A DNA stretch of 64,000 bases from an uncultured Acetatifactor sp. GTDB lineage: Bacteria; Bacillota; Clostridia; Lachnospirales; Lachnospiraceae. The stretch spans positions 1 to 64,000 of the forward strand of contig CAKRYI010000010.1 in NCBI GenBank assembly GCA_934426825.1, in the 5' to 3' direction. Made by a program: the position numbers and the translations under genes. Below, piece by piece: positions 17,275 to 26,124 of the stretch. Numbering within the stretch: the first letter of the stretch is position 1; each line of letters begins with the position of its first letter. The notes beneath the pieces are model-generated. The model was not told where the DNA came from and searched no databases. It saw nothing but the letters and a program-made list of their open reading frames with translations.

Positions 17275-18435
17275 CTACAAAAGGAAAAAGCCAAAAACTT
17301 TTTTGAAATAGTCGGAAAATCCCGCCTTTGCAATCTCCTTTGCATATAAAATGGGTGTGATTCCGATTTCCTTTCCGTTCAAGAGATAGCGCGCCACGCC
17401 TGCCTGCGCCCCTTCCTCTAACGGAGCCTGCGCCTTTTCGGGCAGTTCAATCACCTTTTCCATCTGTTCCAGCGCACTGCCCTGCGTATCTAAATATCGG
17501 AACTCCCCCTGATATTTTACCGGCACCTCATCCTCCACACCGCCTTCCACCGAAAGGCTGGGGAGACTCTCCTTATTTTCGTCTATGTAGAGGTTGCACA
17601 CACTGTACCCGTAATTGAGAAGCGCCTGCGCATCTGAAAAACGCACCTTGTAATCCGGAGCCCCCATAACCACGGCAATCAAATCAATTCCGTCCTTGCT
17701 CGCCGTGGCGGACAGACAATACTTTGCCTTTGCCGTGGATCCGGTTTTCAGTCCGGTTGCCCACTGGTACTGCTTGAGCAGCTTATTCGTACTGCTTAAG
17801 GTAAAAACACTGCTTCCCTGTCTGGTTACATGGGTAATGTCCTCCATCCAGATTTTGGTATAATTAAAAACCGCCGGGTACTTCGTGGTTAACTCTCTCG
17901 ACATGATTGCCACGTCCTTTGCCGACGTATAATGTCCGTCGGAATTCGTCAGCCCGCAGCAGTCCTCAAAATGGGTATCATTCATCCCCAGTTCTGCCGC
18001 CTTTTCATTCATCAGCCCCACAAACGCCTCTTCACTGCCTGCTATGTACTCTGCCACCGCCACACTGGCGTCGTTGCCCGAAGCCACCGCAATACACTTT
18101 AGCATGGTGTCCAAAGTCTGCACTTCCCCCGCAGCAAGAAAAACCTGAGAACCGCCCATGGAACTGGCATATTCACTGACGGTAATCTCGTCCTCCAATT
18201 TGATTTTTCCGGCATCCAACTGTTCAAACGCCAGCAATAGTGTCATAATTTTTGTGATACTGGCGGGACATCTTCTCTCCGTCGCATTAACCTCATAAAT
18301 CACCTGCCCTGTGGAAGCCTCCATCAGAATCACGGAAGGGGCTGACACAGCGACCTCCGCCTGCACCGGCATATTCGCCGCCATAAGCAGGGAAATGCTT
18401 ATCAATAATGCCAGAATTCTCCTTTTCCCGTACAT
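17275..18435 (-). CDS. D-alanyl-D-alanine carboxypeptidase, S11 family (DacF-like)
   Basis: A 386-residue penicillin-binding protein. After a signal peptide (to about residue 26, VQA) come SITK (Ser59, Lys62), SGN in VASGNDASVAVAEYIAG, and KTGS in TGLKTGSTAKAKYC. The C-terminal domain ends in a hydrophobic/amphipathic helix (SDYFKKVFGFFLL) that probably sits on the membrane. It trims peptidoglycan stem peptides. The ATG at 18435 yields a clean signal peptide, but the GGGAG is 13 bases away, so the exact start is uncertain. Confidence 0.93.
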   Translation of the reverse strand: MYGKRRILALLISISLLMAANMPVQAEVAVSAPSVILMEASTGQVIYEVNATERRCPASITKIMTLLLAFEQLDAGKIKLEDEITVSEYASSMGGSQVFLAAGEVQTLDTMLKCIAVASGNDASVAVAEYIAGSEEAFVGLMNEKAAELGMNDTHFEDCCGLTNSDGHYTSAKDVAIMSRELTTKYPAVFNYTKIWMEDITHVTRQGSSVFTLSSTNKLLKQYQWATGLKTGSTAKAKYCLSATASKDGIDLIAVVMGAPDYKVRFSDAQALLNYGYSVCNLYIDENKESLPSLSVEGGVEDEVPVKYQGEFRYLDTQGSALEQMEKVIELPEKAQAPLEEGAQAGVARYLLNGKEIGITPILYAKEIAKAGFSDYFKKVFGFFLL

Positions 18436-18535
18436 AAATAATGCCACACTCCCTATTCTTTGTCTGATACAGAATATGGAAATATGGCATGATTTATTCC
18501 TGAAATAAAGCGGAATCTTCACCTATTCGTTACTT

Positions 18536-19102
18536 TCATCTGGCAATAAAGGAGCGGCACCGTTCCACCACATCAATGTGAAACGCCCTCATGAGACTGA
18601 AAAAGTAATCAATCACCGCAATAAGCAATATCACCTTAATCAACACAATACCGATATTCATATCTACCGCGTCAATCGCCTGATAGACAACTTCCTGCAG
18701 GAATTGTACGATTCCAATGGCATAAAAGCCCCATGCAATGGTACTTTCCAGACAAATAATCCCCTTATAATTAAAGGGTTTTTCGTTATAATCCCACCAC
18801 AGCTCGCCCAAAAAGCGTATCATAGCAATTCCAACCAGATACTCAAAGACGGTGGCGAGAATGGCGCCTGCCAGGTATAACTTTATGTACTGTCCCCGCA
18901 AAGGGCTTAAAATCAAATAGCCGAAAACAGCTCCAAATCCATAAATTGGGCAGAACGGACCTTTTGCAAAGCCTCTGTTGGTAATTTTCCGGTTACAAAA
19001 TGACATGTAGATAGATTCCACAAGCCACCCCAACATACTGTACAATACAAAAGACGCTACCAGATGATAGACATCCGTCCCCAACAACTCTTTTGTCCAC
19101 AT
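18536..19102 (-). CDS. Putative ABC-transporter type IV membrane protein (CmpB family)
   Basis: A 188-residue protein with about five transmembrane helices. The segments YSMLGWLVESIYMSF, GFAKGPFCPIYGFGAV and EYLVGIAMIRFLGELWWDY are the hallmarks of the PF06541 family, labelled as a putative ABC-transporter type IV protein but of unproven function. GAGG lies seven bases before the ATG. It lies between rpsU and the carboxypeptidase gene; the rpsU terminator separates it from rpsU. Confidence 0.85.
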   Translation of the reverse strand: MWTKELLGTDVYHLVASFVLYSMLGWLVESIYMSFCNRKITNRGFAKGPFCPIYGFGAVFGYLILSPLRGQYIKLYLAGAILATVFEYLVGIAMIRFLGELWWDYNEKPFNYKGIICLESTIAWGFYAIGIVQFLQEVVYQAIDAVDMNIGIVLIKVILLIAVIDYFFSLMRAFHIDVVERCRSFIAR

Positions 19103-19134
19103 AATCCTACCTCATAAGATTCTTAGAAACGAAA

Positions 19135-19164
19135 GAATCCCCTAACGGTATGCGCCGGGGATTC
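19135..19164 (-). terminator. Terminator after rpsU
   Basis: GAATCCCC/GGGGATTC, an 8 bp perfect stem with a 14-base loop, followed on the minus strand by TTTCGTTTC. It lies 10 bp after the rpsU stop. Confidence 0.7.
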
Positions 19165-19173
19165 TGTTTTCGC

Positions 19174-19350
19174 TTAGTTATATTTACGTTTTCTTGCTGC
19201 TTCAGATTTCTTCTTACGTTTTACGCTTGGCTTCTCGTAATGCTCTCTCTTACGAATCTCCTGCTGGATACCAGCCTTAGCGCAGCTTCTCTTAAAGCGA
19301 CGTAAAGCGCTATCTAAAGTCTCGTTTTCTTTTACGATTACGTTTGACAT
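19174..19350 (-). CDS. rpsU: 30S ribosomal protein S21
   Basis: A 58-residue basic protein matching bacterial S21: MSNVIVKENETLDSALRRFK at the N-terminus and a Lys/Arg-rich tail. S21 sits on the 30S platform near the anti-Shine-Dalgarno sequence. The start at 19350 gives the normal family length; the longer open frame has no homologous N-terminus. It has its own promoter (19443-19470) and terminator. Confidence 0.97.
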   Translation of the reverse strand: MSNVIVKENETLDSALRRFKRSCAKAGIQQEIRKREHYEKPSVKRKKKSEAARKRKYN

Positions 19351-19442
19351 GATTACACCCGACCTCCCTTCAGTCCCTTCAAGTAACATGACTGATTGGG
19401 TTATTCTGTGCGCAAACATACTTGCCTGCGTGCACATTAAAT

Positions 19443-19470
19443 ATTATATCATAAAATTATAAGCAGTCAA
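19443..19470 (-). promoter_or_regulatory. Sigma-A promoter of rpsU
   Basis: TTGACT (19465-19470) and TATAAT (19443-19448) with a 16 bp spacer on the minus strand, in the gap between alaS and rpsU. Confidence 0.75.
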
Positions 19471-19525
19471 CTATTTTTTGAAAAAATATTGGCTCATCCT
19501 ATATTATGTGCGCTGAACGGTATTC

Positions 19526-22183
19526 TTATGCAAGCTGTCCTTCCAGCACTTTTGTTGCTTCCGCAATGGCATTCGGAATGCCTGCAGGGTTCTTGCCGCC
19601 TGCCTGTGCCATGTTGGGACGTCCGCCGCCGCCACCGCCGACAAGTGCTGCAATTCCTTTGATTAAGTTGCCTGCATGGGCACCGGACTTCACCGCGCCG
19701 TCCGTTGCCATGGCAATCATATTTACCTTGCCGTCCTGCTCGGAGAGAAGCACAACCACGCCTTCACCCAGCTTTTCCTTCAACTGGTCTCCCAAATCTC
19801 TCAGACCGTTCATATCAACGCCTGCCACGCTGCTTGCCAGCAGTTTCACACCCTTGACTTCCTTCACCTGATTCATAACATCGCCCAGAGAGGACTGTGC
19901 TGCTTTTGCTTTCAGTGACTCATTCTCTGAATTCAACTGCTTGATTTCTGCCTGCATATGAGAAATCTTGTCACACAAAGTATCGGGAGTAGCCTTTGCC
20001 GCTGCGACTACCTTTGCCAGATTCTCTTCCATTGCCTGATAATAAGCCATTACATTGGCTCCCGTCAAAGCCTCGATTCTTCTGACACCGGCTGCCACAC
20101 CGCTCTCCGATAAAATCTTGAAAAATGCGATTTCTCCGGTGTGTGCCACATGGGTACCGCCGCAGAGCTCCTTGGAAAAGTCTCCCATGGTAACGACTCT
20201 TACGGTATCACCGTATTTTTCTCCAAACAACGCCATTGCTCCGCTCTTTTTGGCTTCCTCAATGCTCATCACATTGGTTACAACCGGAATATCTGCGGCA
20301 ATCTGCTCATTTACAATCTTTTCAACCTTGGCAAGTTCTTCCTTTGTCATTGCCTGGGAATAGCTAAAGTCAAAACGGGTTCTGCCCGCATCCTGATAGG
20401 ATCCCTGCTGTTTTACGCTGTCTCCTAACACTATCTGCAATGCTTTCTGAAGCAGATGGGTTGCGGAGTGGTTTTTGCAGGTATTCATACGGTTTAATGT
20501 ATCCACGGAAAGCTCTGCCTTATCCTTCACGGAAACAGTACCGGAAACCACTTTTCCGATATGTCCGATTCTGCCGCCGGCAACCTTCACGGTATCTGTC
20601 ACCTCAAAGGTTCCGTTTGCAGTGCGGATAACACCCAAATCACCCTTCTGTCCACCCATGGTTGCATAGAAAGGCGTTTTGTCCGCAATAAGAGTACCGC
20701 TCTCGCCCTCTTTCAGGCTGTCCACAAGCTCTGTCTCTCCTGCCAGTGCCAGAACAGTGCCTTCCGCGGTCAGGGAATCATATCCTACAAACTCACTCTG
20801 TACCTCTGCTGCAAGCGCATCAAACACGCCCGCGTTAGAACCGCCCAGTTTTGCGGAGAAATTCTGATTTTCCCTTGCTTTTTTCTTCTGTTCTTCCATC
20901 GCCTCGGCAAATCCTGCCTCATCTACGCTGAGACCTTCCTCACCGGCAAGCTCTACCGTCAGTTCCACAGGGAAACCAAAGGTATCGTACAGATAAAATG
21001 CACTCTTTCCGTCCACCTCTTTGGATTTTTCGGCTTTCTTCTGCTCCAGAATCTTCTGGAACTCTTTCATGCCGTTCTCCAGAGTACTTCCGAAACGATC
21101 CATTTCCTTCTGCAGTTCTTTCAAAATGAAACTTCTGTTTTCTACCAAAAGAGGATAGCTTTCATGATAAATCTCATCAATATACATTGCAGCAATGCCT
21201 AAAAGCTGCTCGCCGTTCAAGCCAAGCGCTCTTCCGTGTCTTACCGCACGGCGAATCAGACGGCGAAGAACATAGCCTGCACCCGCATTGGCAGGAAGCA
21301 GTTTTGCCTCATCACCAATCAGCATGACGCTGGTACGGATGTGGTCAGCCAGAATTCTCATGGACTTTGTCTGCTTTTCATCTGCATTGTACTTTGCACC
21401 GGACTCCTTCTCAATGTAAGCAATGATAGGTGCAAAAAGGTCTGTCTGATATACGTCTCTGGTGCCGTTTAAGAATGCCAGAATTCTCTCTAAACCCCAG
21501 CCGGTATCTACATTTTTCTGTTTTAACGGTGTTAAGTGACCGTCATGATGTTTCTCATACTGCATGAAAACATCATTGCCCAGTTCCGTGTATTTGCCGC
21601 AGTCACAGCCGGGTCCGCAGTTAGGACCGCAGTCCGGTCTGTCCGCAATATAGAACATCTCGCTGTCGGGACCGCAGGGACCGTACTCCAATCCCCACCA
21701 GTTATCCTCTGCGGGAAGATAATAAATATGCTCTTTCTTAAATCCGGAAGCAATACGATACTGTGCGCCTTCCTCGTCTCTCGGTGCATTATCGTCACCC
21801 TCGAATACAGTGGCAGCCAGATGCTCCGCATCGAATCCGAATACCTGTGTCAACAGTTCAAAACTCCACTGGCAACGCTCCTTTTTGAAATAATCTCCAA
21901 GGCTCCAGCTTCCCATCATTTCAAAGAAAGTAACATGACTCTTGTCACCGACGGAGTCAATGTCATTGGTACGGACACAGCCCTGCACATTACAGAGTCT
22001 GGTTCCCAGGGGATGTTTTTCTCCCAAAAGGTACGGCATCAAAGGCTGCATGCCGGCTACGTTAAACATAACGCCGGTGGAACCGTCGGACACCAGTGAT
22101 ACGGCTCCGACATCCACATGTCCGCGCTCGATATAGAATTGTTTCCATGCTTTTCTCAGTTCATCAGAAGTGAATTGTTTCAT
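19526..22183 (-). CDS. alaS: Alanyl-tRNA synthetase, divergent clostridial type
   Basis: An 885-residue class II synthetase that attaches Ala to tRNA-Ala. The aminoacylation domain, tRNA-recognition helices (ADHIRTSVMLIGDEA, GYVLRRLIRRAVRHGR), editing domain zinc residues (NHSATHLL and CGGTHVAHTGEI) and the C-terminal glycine-rich domain (GGGGGGRPNMAQAGG) are all present. The N-terminus (ERGHVDVGAVSLVSDGSTGVMF region) differs from the common form, and a Cys-rich insert (DCGPNCGPGCDCGKY) occurs near residue 190, as in a second AlaRS type of Firmicutes. GGAG lies upstream of the ATG. It follows glyQS by 17 bp. Confidence 0.96.
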   Translation of the reverse strand: MKQFTSDELRKAWKQFYIERGHVDVGAVSLVSDGSTGVMFNVAGMQPLMPYLLGEKHPLGTRLCNVQGCVRTNDIDSVGDKSHVTFFEMMGSWSLGDYFKKERCQWSFELLTQVFGFDAEHLAATVFEGDDNAPRDEEGAQYRIASGFKKEHIYYLPAEDNWWGLEYGPCGPDSEMFYIADRPDCGPNCGPGCDCGKYTELGNDVFMQYEKHHDGHLTPLKQKNVDTGWGLERILAFLNGTRDVYQTDLFAPIIAYIEKESGAKYNADEKQTKSMRILADHIRTSVMLIGDEAKLLPANAGAGYVLRRLIRRAVRHGRALGLNGEQLLGIAAMYIDEIYHESYPLLVENRSFILKELQKEMDRFGSTLENGMKEFQKILEQKKAEKSKEVDGKSAFYLYDTFGFPVELTVELAGEEGLSVDEAGFAEAMEEQKKKARENQNFSAKLGGSNAGVFDALAAEVQSEFVGYDSLTAEGTVLALAGETELVDSLKEGESGTLIADKTPFYATMGGQKGDLGVIRTANGTFEVTDTVKVAGGRIGHIGKVVSGTVSVKDKAELSVDTLNRMNTCKNHSATHLLQKALQIVLGDSVKQQGSYQDAGRTRFDFSYSQAMTKEELAKVEKIVNEQIAADIPVVTNVMSIEEAKKSGAMALFGEKYGDTVRVVTMGDFSKELCGGTHVAHTGEIAFFKILSESGVAAGVRRIEALTGANVMAYYQAMEENLAKVVAAAKATPDTLCDKISHMQAEIKQLNSENESLKAKAAQSSLGDVMNQVKEVKGVKLLASSVAGVDMNGLRDLGDQLKEKLGEGVVVLLSEQDGKVNMIAMATDGAVKSGAHAGNLIKGIAALVGGGGGGRPNMAQAGGKNPAGIPNAIAEATKVLEGQLA

Positions 22184-22200
22184 TCTCTCGGTCTCCTTGT

Positions 22201-23589
22201 CTAAAATGTAAACTTATCCGCAAAATAAGCGTCCAACTCGGAAATGGCAACTCTCTCCTGTTCCATGGAGTCACGGAAACGAACCGTTACGCAGCCGTCT
22301 GTCTCGGAGTCAAAGTCATAAGTAACACAGAAAGGTGTTCCGATTTCGTCCTGACGACGGTATCTCTTACCAATATTTCCTCTGTCATCAAATTCGCAGT
22401 TATATTTTTTGCAAAGTTCCGCATAAACCTTCTCTGCACCCTCGTTCAGCTTCTTGCTCAAAGGCAGCACACCAATCTTAACAGGTGCCAGTGCGGGATG
22501 GAAACGAAGAACGGTACGCATATCGCCGCCTTCCAGTTCCTCCTCGTCGTATGCAGCGCAAAGGAAAGCAAGTACCACACGGTCTGCACCGAGTGAAGGC
22601 TCGATTACATAAGGTATGTACTTCTCTTTCTTCTCATCATCAAAATAGGTCATATCCTCGCCGGAGGTATTGGCATGCTGTGTCAGGTCGTAATCGGTTC
22701 TGTCAGCAATACCCCAGAGTTCGCCCCAGCCGAAGGGGAATAAAAATTCAATATCCGTAGTTCCCTTGCTGTAGAAGCAGAGTTCTTCGGGAGAATGGTC
22801 GCGCAAACGCATCTCATCCTCTTTGATTCCTAAATTGAGCAGCCAGTCACGGCAGAATGCTCTCCAATACCGGAACCACTCCATATCGGTGCCGGGCTCA
22901 CAGAAGAACTCCAGCTCCATCTGCTCAAACTCTCTGGTACGGAAAGTGAAGTTTCCGGGAGTAATCTCGTTACGGAAAGACTTACCAATCTGACCGATTC
23001 CGAAAGGAATCTTCTTACGGGAAGTTCTCTGTACATTTTTAAAGTTTACGAAAATACCCTGTGCTGTCTCAGGTCTTAAATAAACAGTGTTCTTGGCATC
23101 CTCCGTAACACCCTGAAAAGTCTTAAACATCAGGTTGAACTGACGAATATCCGTGAAATTGTGCTTACCGCAGGAAGGGCAGGGAATATTGTGCTCCTCC
23201 ACGAAATTCTTCATCTGCTCCTGACTCCACGCATCCACGCTTTCCTCCAGTGTAATGCCGTTGTCTGAGCAGAAATCCTCAATCAGCTTATCTGCACGGA
23301 AACGCTCATGACACTCCTTGCAGTCCATCAAAGGGTCGGAAAAGCCGCCCAAATGTCCGCTGGCTACCCATGTCTGGGGATTCATCAGAATGGCACAGTC
23401 CACACCTACATTGTAAGGGTTCTCCTGTACAAACTTCTGCCACCATGCCTTCTTGACATTGTTCTTTAATTCTACGCCAAGATTTCCGTAATCCCACGTA
23501 TTTGCAAGGCCGCCATAAATTTCAGAGCCGGGATATACAAATCCCCTTGCCTTTGCCAGCGCTACAATCTTGTCCATCGTCTTTTCCAT
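22201..23589 (-). CDS. glyQS: Glycyl-tRNA synthetase, homodimeric type
   Basis: A 462-residue class II enzyme that charges tRNA-Gly. Signatures: ARGFVYPGSEIYGGLANTWD at the start, CPSCGKHNFTDIRQFNLMF, FRNEITP (motif 2 region), FTFRTREFEQMELEFF and GADRVVLAFLCAAY near motif 3, then an anticodon-binding domain. Three possible ATGs (23601, 23589, 23577) lie within eight codons; the middle one is chosen from memory of homologues, and the ribosome site does not decide. It probably forms an operon with alaS. Confidence 0.95.
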   Translation of the reverse strand: MEKTMDKIVALAKARGFVYPGSEIYGGLANTWDYGNLGVELKNNVKKAWWQKFVQENPYNVGVDCAILMNPQTWVASGHLGGFSDPLMDCKECHERFRADKLIEDFCSDNGITLEESVDAWSQEQMKNFVEEHNIPCPSCGKHNFTDIRQFNLMFKTFQGVTEDAKNTVYLRPETAQGIFVNFKNVQRTSRKKIPFGIGQIGKSFRNEITPGNFTFRTREFEQMELEFFCEPGTDMEWFRYWRAFCRDWLLNLGIKEDEMRLRDHSPEELCFYSKGTTDIEFLFPFGWGELWGIADRTDYDLTQHANTSGEDMTYFDDEKKEKYIPYVIEPSLGADRVVLAFLCAAYDEEELEGGDMRTVLRFHPALAPVKIGVLPLSKKLNEGAEKVYAELCKKYNCEFDDRGNIGKRYRRQDEIGTPFCVTYDFDSETDGCVTVRFRDSMEQERVAISELDAYFADKFTF

Positions 23590-23665
23590 TTTCCTAACCA
23601 TACCTTTCCGTATTATCTTTTTCTTTCTATGTTTTTACTTATATCATTACATATAAAATTACATA

Positions 23666-24298
23666 CTACTTTTTCAAGAGAATCGTCACAAGCCCTTCCG
23701 CCTGTGTGGCGTCCACACCGCCGTCCTCCCTGCATACCGCATTGCCGCTCACATAAGCAACCGGATACGGACAGTAAATCACTGCCTTGGCATCGGTAAT
23801 CACGATATGCTTCTTTTCCAGTTCCTTCTGCAGAATATCGGCTGTGATTGCCGTACCGTCCTTGGCACTGACAAGATTTCCGTCAATGCTGCTTCCCTCC
23901 GGAAGATTGGAGGCAAGCCCGAAGTACAAAGTTCCTTCGAGGTACTCCTCATAAGTAGCGGTACTGTCAAACTGCTGGGCAACAACCACCTTACTGCTGT
24001 CATTGGCAAGCGTCTCTACCTTTTCCACGGTAACAGGTGCCGTCTCTGCGGTCTGATGCGCGGTATTGTAATCCGCCGCCTCCTGTACCACCATAGCGGA
24101 AAGGTCCGATACGCTGTAATAATCTTTGTCAAATTCTTCCACCAGATAAGACTGTACGCTTCCCTTTGCGGAAATCACCACCGACGTAATATCCACATTC
24201 TCCGGTGCACCCACCTGACCGCAGCCGCCAAGAAGCATTGCCGCGCAAAGCAGGACTGCCATGCTCTTTCCTATCTGTCTGTTTCGTTTATTCTTCAC
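23666..24298 (-). CDS. Predicted lipoprotein of unknown function
   Basis: A 210-residue protein with a basic N-terminus, hydrophobic region and a LGGCG lipobox near residue 28. The mature part has mixed alpha/beta composition with no recognised domain. The start is a GTG at 24298, chosen because GGGGGA lies five bases before it; the longer frame from 24346 would overlap recO and has no ribosome site. It lies between recO and glyQS on the same strand. Confidence 0.75.
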   Translation of the reverse strand: MKNKRNRQIGKSMAVLLCAAMLLGGCGQVGAPENVDITSVVISAKGSVQSYLVEEFDKDYYSVSDLSAMVVQEAADYNTAHQTAETAPVTVEKVETLANDSSKVVVAQQFDSTATYEEYLEGTLYFGLASNLPEGSSIDGNLVSAKDGTAITADILQKELEKKHIVITDAKAVIYCPYPVAYVSGNAVCREDGGVDATQAEGLVTILLKK

Positions 24299-24339
24299 GA
24301 TAATCCCCCATTCATGGTAATCTAATAACAGTACCGATT

Positions 24340-24990
24340 TTAACACAGAGTTTTCAGTATTTCAAGACTTTTGAATTCTCTGTCCATAAAGCGTTTGCGG
24401 TATTCTCCCGCCACCTGTTTCAATTCCGCCAAAACGCTGTCCGTTACCGTGAAAGTATACAATTTTTCCACCGGGCTTGCCGCTATGTAATTCAGGGCGT
24501 ACAGCGTGGATTCCTCCAGCCTCCGGTTCTTAGGTGCACCCGGATATTCTCCGTTTATCACGATTGCCTTTAATTCAAAAATACATTTTACCAGTTCGTC
24601 CGGCAAGGCCGGCGCACACAGCGCGCGCAGTGACTGGTACAACAGTTTCAGCATTTCCTTTTCATCATTATTCTCTCTGGTGTAATAATCTGCCACCTCG
24701 GCAAAATAGACGCCATAGCATGCCCCGATGTAATCTGTCAGCAGTTCCTCAAAATAATTCTGGATGTCCGCCTCCGCTATGGTGTATGAATCCCTTCCGG
24801 CATACAGTTTAAAGACGCCAAAAGAAAAGGGATTGACAGCCGCTGCCAGACGATTGCCCGGTCTTCTCGCCCCTCTGGCGAAAGCGGAAATCTTTCCCTT
24901 TTCCTTGGTCAAGATGCAGACCCGCCTGTCATACTCTCCCACCGGGGTCTGCTTCAATATCATTCCTGTTACACATGTGAATTCCTGCAT
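24340..24990 (-). CDS. recO: DNA repair protein RecO
   Basis: A 216-residue protein. The N-terminal OB fold is clear (VTGMILKQTPVGEYDRRVCILTKEKGKISAFARGARRPGN), followed by a helical domain. RecO works with RecF/RecR to load RecA onto gapped single-stranded DNA. The zinc-finger cysteines seen in some RecO proteins are not in the usual pattern. The ATG at 24990 has AGGAG nine bases upstream and fits the family; the yqzL-like frame overlaps its first 62 bases. Confidence 0.93.
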   Translation of the reverse strand: MQEFTCVTGMILKQTPVGEYDRRVCILTKEKGKISAFARGARRPGNRLAAAVNPFSFGVFKLYAGRDSYTIAEADIQNYFEELLTDYIGACYGVYFAEVADYYTRENNDEKEMLKLLYQSLRALCAPALPDELVKCIFELKAIVINGEYPGAPKNRRLEESTLYALNYIAASPVEKLYTFTVTDSVLAELKQVAGEYRKRFMDREFKSLEILKTLC

Positions 24991-25144
24991 ACGGATTTGC
25001 TCCTGCCTGACGCTTCCCTTCATCCGTATCTTTTCCGCCACTGCCTTCCATCCTGTCTTCTAAACCTGTGGCTGAAACGTAGGATAAATAGTCCTCCACT
25101 TTTCCTGTGTGTTCAAATTGCGTCCAGTAATTTAATATCTGCAT
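24929..25144 (-). CDS. YqzL-like small protein
   Basis: A 71-residue protein. The first 23 residues (ILNYWTQFEHTGKVEDYLSY) match the pattern of YqzL, a small protein encoded between era and recO in Bacillus, and the position here is the same. GGGGGA lies 8 bases before the ATG. The remaining 48 residues are low-complexity and polar, and the last part is read in a different frame through the start of recO, so the frame may couple their translation. Function unknown. Confidence 0.65.
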   Translation of the reverse strand: MQILNYWTQFEHTGKVEDYLSYVSATGLEDRMEGSGGKDTDEGKRQAGANPYAGIHMCNRNDIEADPGGRV

Positions 25145-25206
25145 CTATCGCATCCCCCTAATCAGCTTCGTAAAACTAATTATAGGGTCTGCATTTTCCA
25201 AATCTT

Positions 25207-26124
25207 CTATTCGTGCAGTTCCATATCTTTTGGATTATATCCAAAATTTTTGAGCAAAAAGTCGCTGTCTCTCCAGTCCTTTTTCACCTTTACCCAAAGC
25301 TGTAAATTGACTCTCGATTCCAGCATATCCTCTATCTCCGGTCTTGCCGCAGAGCCGATTTTCTTTAACATCTGCCCGCCTTTTCCGATAATGATTCCCT
25401 TGTGGGAATCTCTCTCGCAGATAATGGTTGCCTCTATATCATAAATATCCTTTCGGCGCTTCATGCTTTCAATGCTGACGGCAATTCCGTGGGGAATTTC
25501 CTCCGAGAGAAGGCGCAGAGCCTTCTCTCTAATCAGTTCCGCCACAATCTGTCTCATGGGCTGGTCCGTGACCGTATCCTCGTCGTAAAATGCCGGCCCG
25601 TAAGGCAGGTATTTCAGAATACATTTCACCAATGTATCCGTATTGTCGCCTTTCAGCGCGGACACCGGAACAATCTCCTGAAAATCCAGTTCCTTCCGGT
25701 ATGCGTCGATAAAAGTGAGCACTTCTTCCTTTTTGACCGTATCCGTCTTGTTGATAACCAGAATGACCGGGGTTTTTGTTTTCTTAAGCTGTTCAATAAT
25801 ATGTCTCTCCCCGGCGCCGATAAAGGTGCTGGGTTCCACCAGCCACAAAATAACATCCACCTCGTTCAGCGTATGCTCCGCCACATTGACCATGTAATCG
25901 CCCAATTTATTTTTTGCCTTGTGGATTCCCGGTGTGTCCAGAAATACAATCTGTCCCTCCTCCAGAGTAAGCACCGTCTGAATGCGGTTTCTTGTGGTCT
26001 GCGGCTTATTGGAGGTAATGGCTATTTTCTGGCCGATTAAATGATTCATTAAGGTAGATTTTCCCACATTGGGTCTGCCTATCAGTGTCACAAAGCCGGA
26101 TTTAAAGGAAGCATTATCGTTCAT
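25207..26124 (-). CDS. era: GTPase Era
   Basis: A 305-residue GTPase with GRPNVGKST (G1), DTPGIHK (G3) and NKTD (G4), followed by a C-terminal KH domain with the GKGGQMLKKIG RNA-binding loop. Era binds the 3' end of 16S rRNA and assists 30S assembly. The ATG at 26124 has GAGG six bases upstream. The preceding DUF4349 gene overlaps this start by 11 bp, which suggests translational coupling. Confidence 0.97.
   Translation of the reverse strand: MNDNASFKSGFVTLIGRPNVGKSTLMNHLIGQKIAITSNKPQTTRNRIQTVLTLEEGQIVFLDTPGIHKAKNKLGDYMVNVAEHTLNEVDVILWLVEPSTFIGAGERHIIEQLKKTKTPVILVINKTDTVKKEEVLTFIDAYRKELDFQEIVPVSALKGDNTDTLVKCILKYLPYGPAFYDEDTVTDQPMRQIVAELIREKALRLLSEEIPHGIAVSIESMKRRKDIYDIEATIICERDSHKGIIIGKGGQMLKKIGSAARPEIEDMLESRVNLQLWVKVKKDWRDSDFLLKNFGYNPKDMELHE

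Noticed and set aside
23590..23665. T-box leader before glyQS
   Set aside because: The gap is only about 75 bp and has no specifier or T-box sequence; the same holds for the 17 bp gap before alaS.
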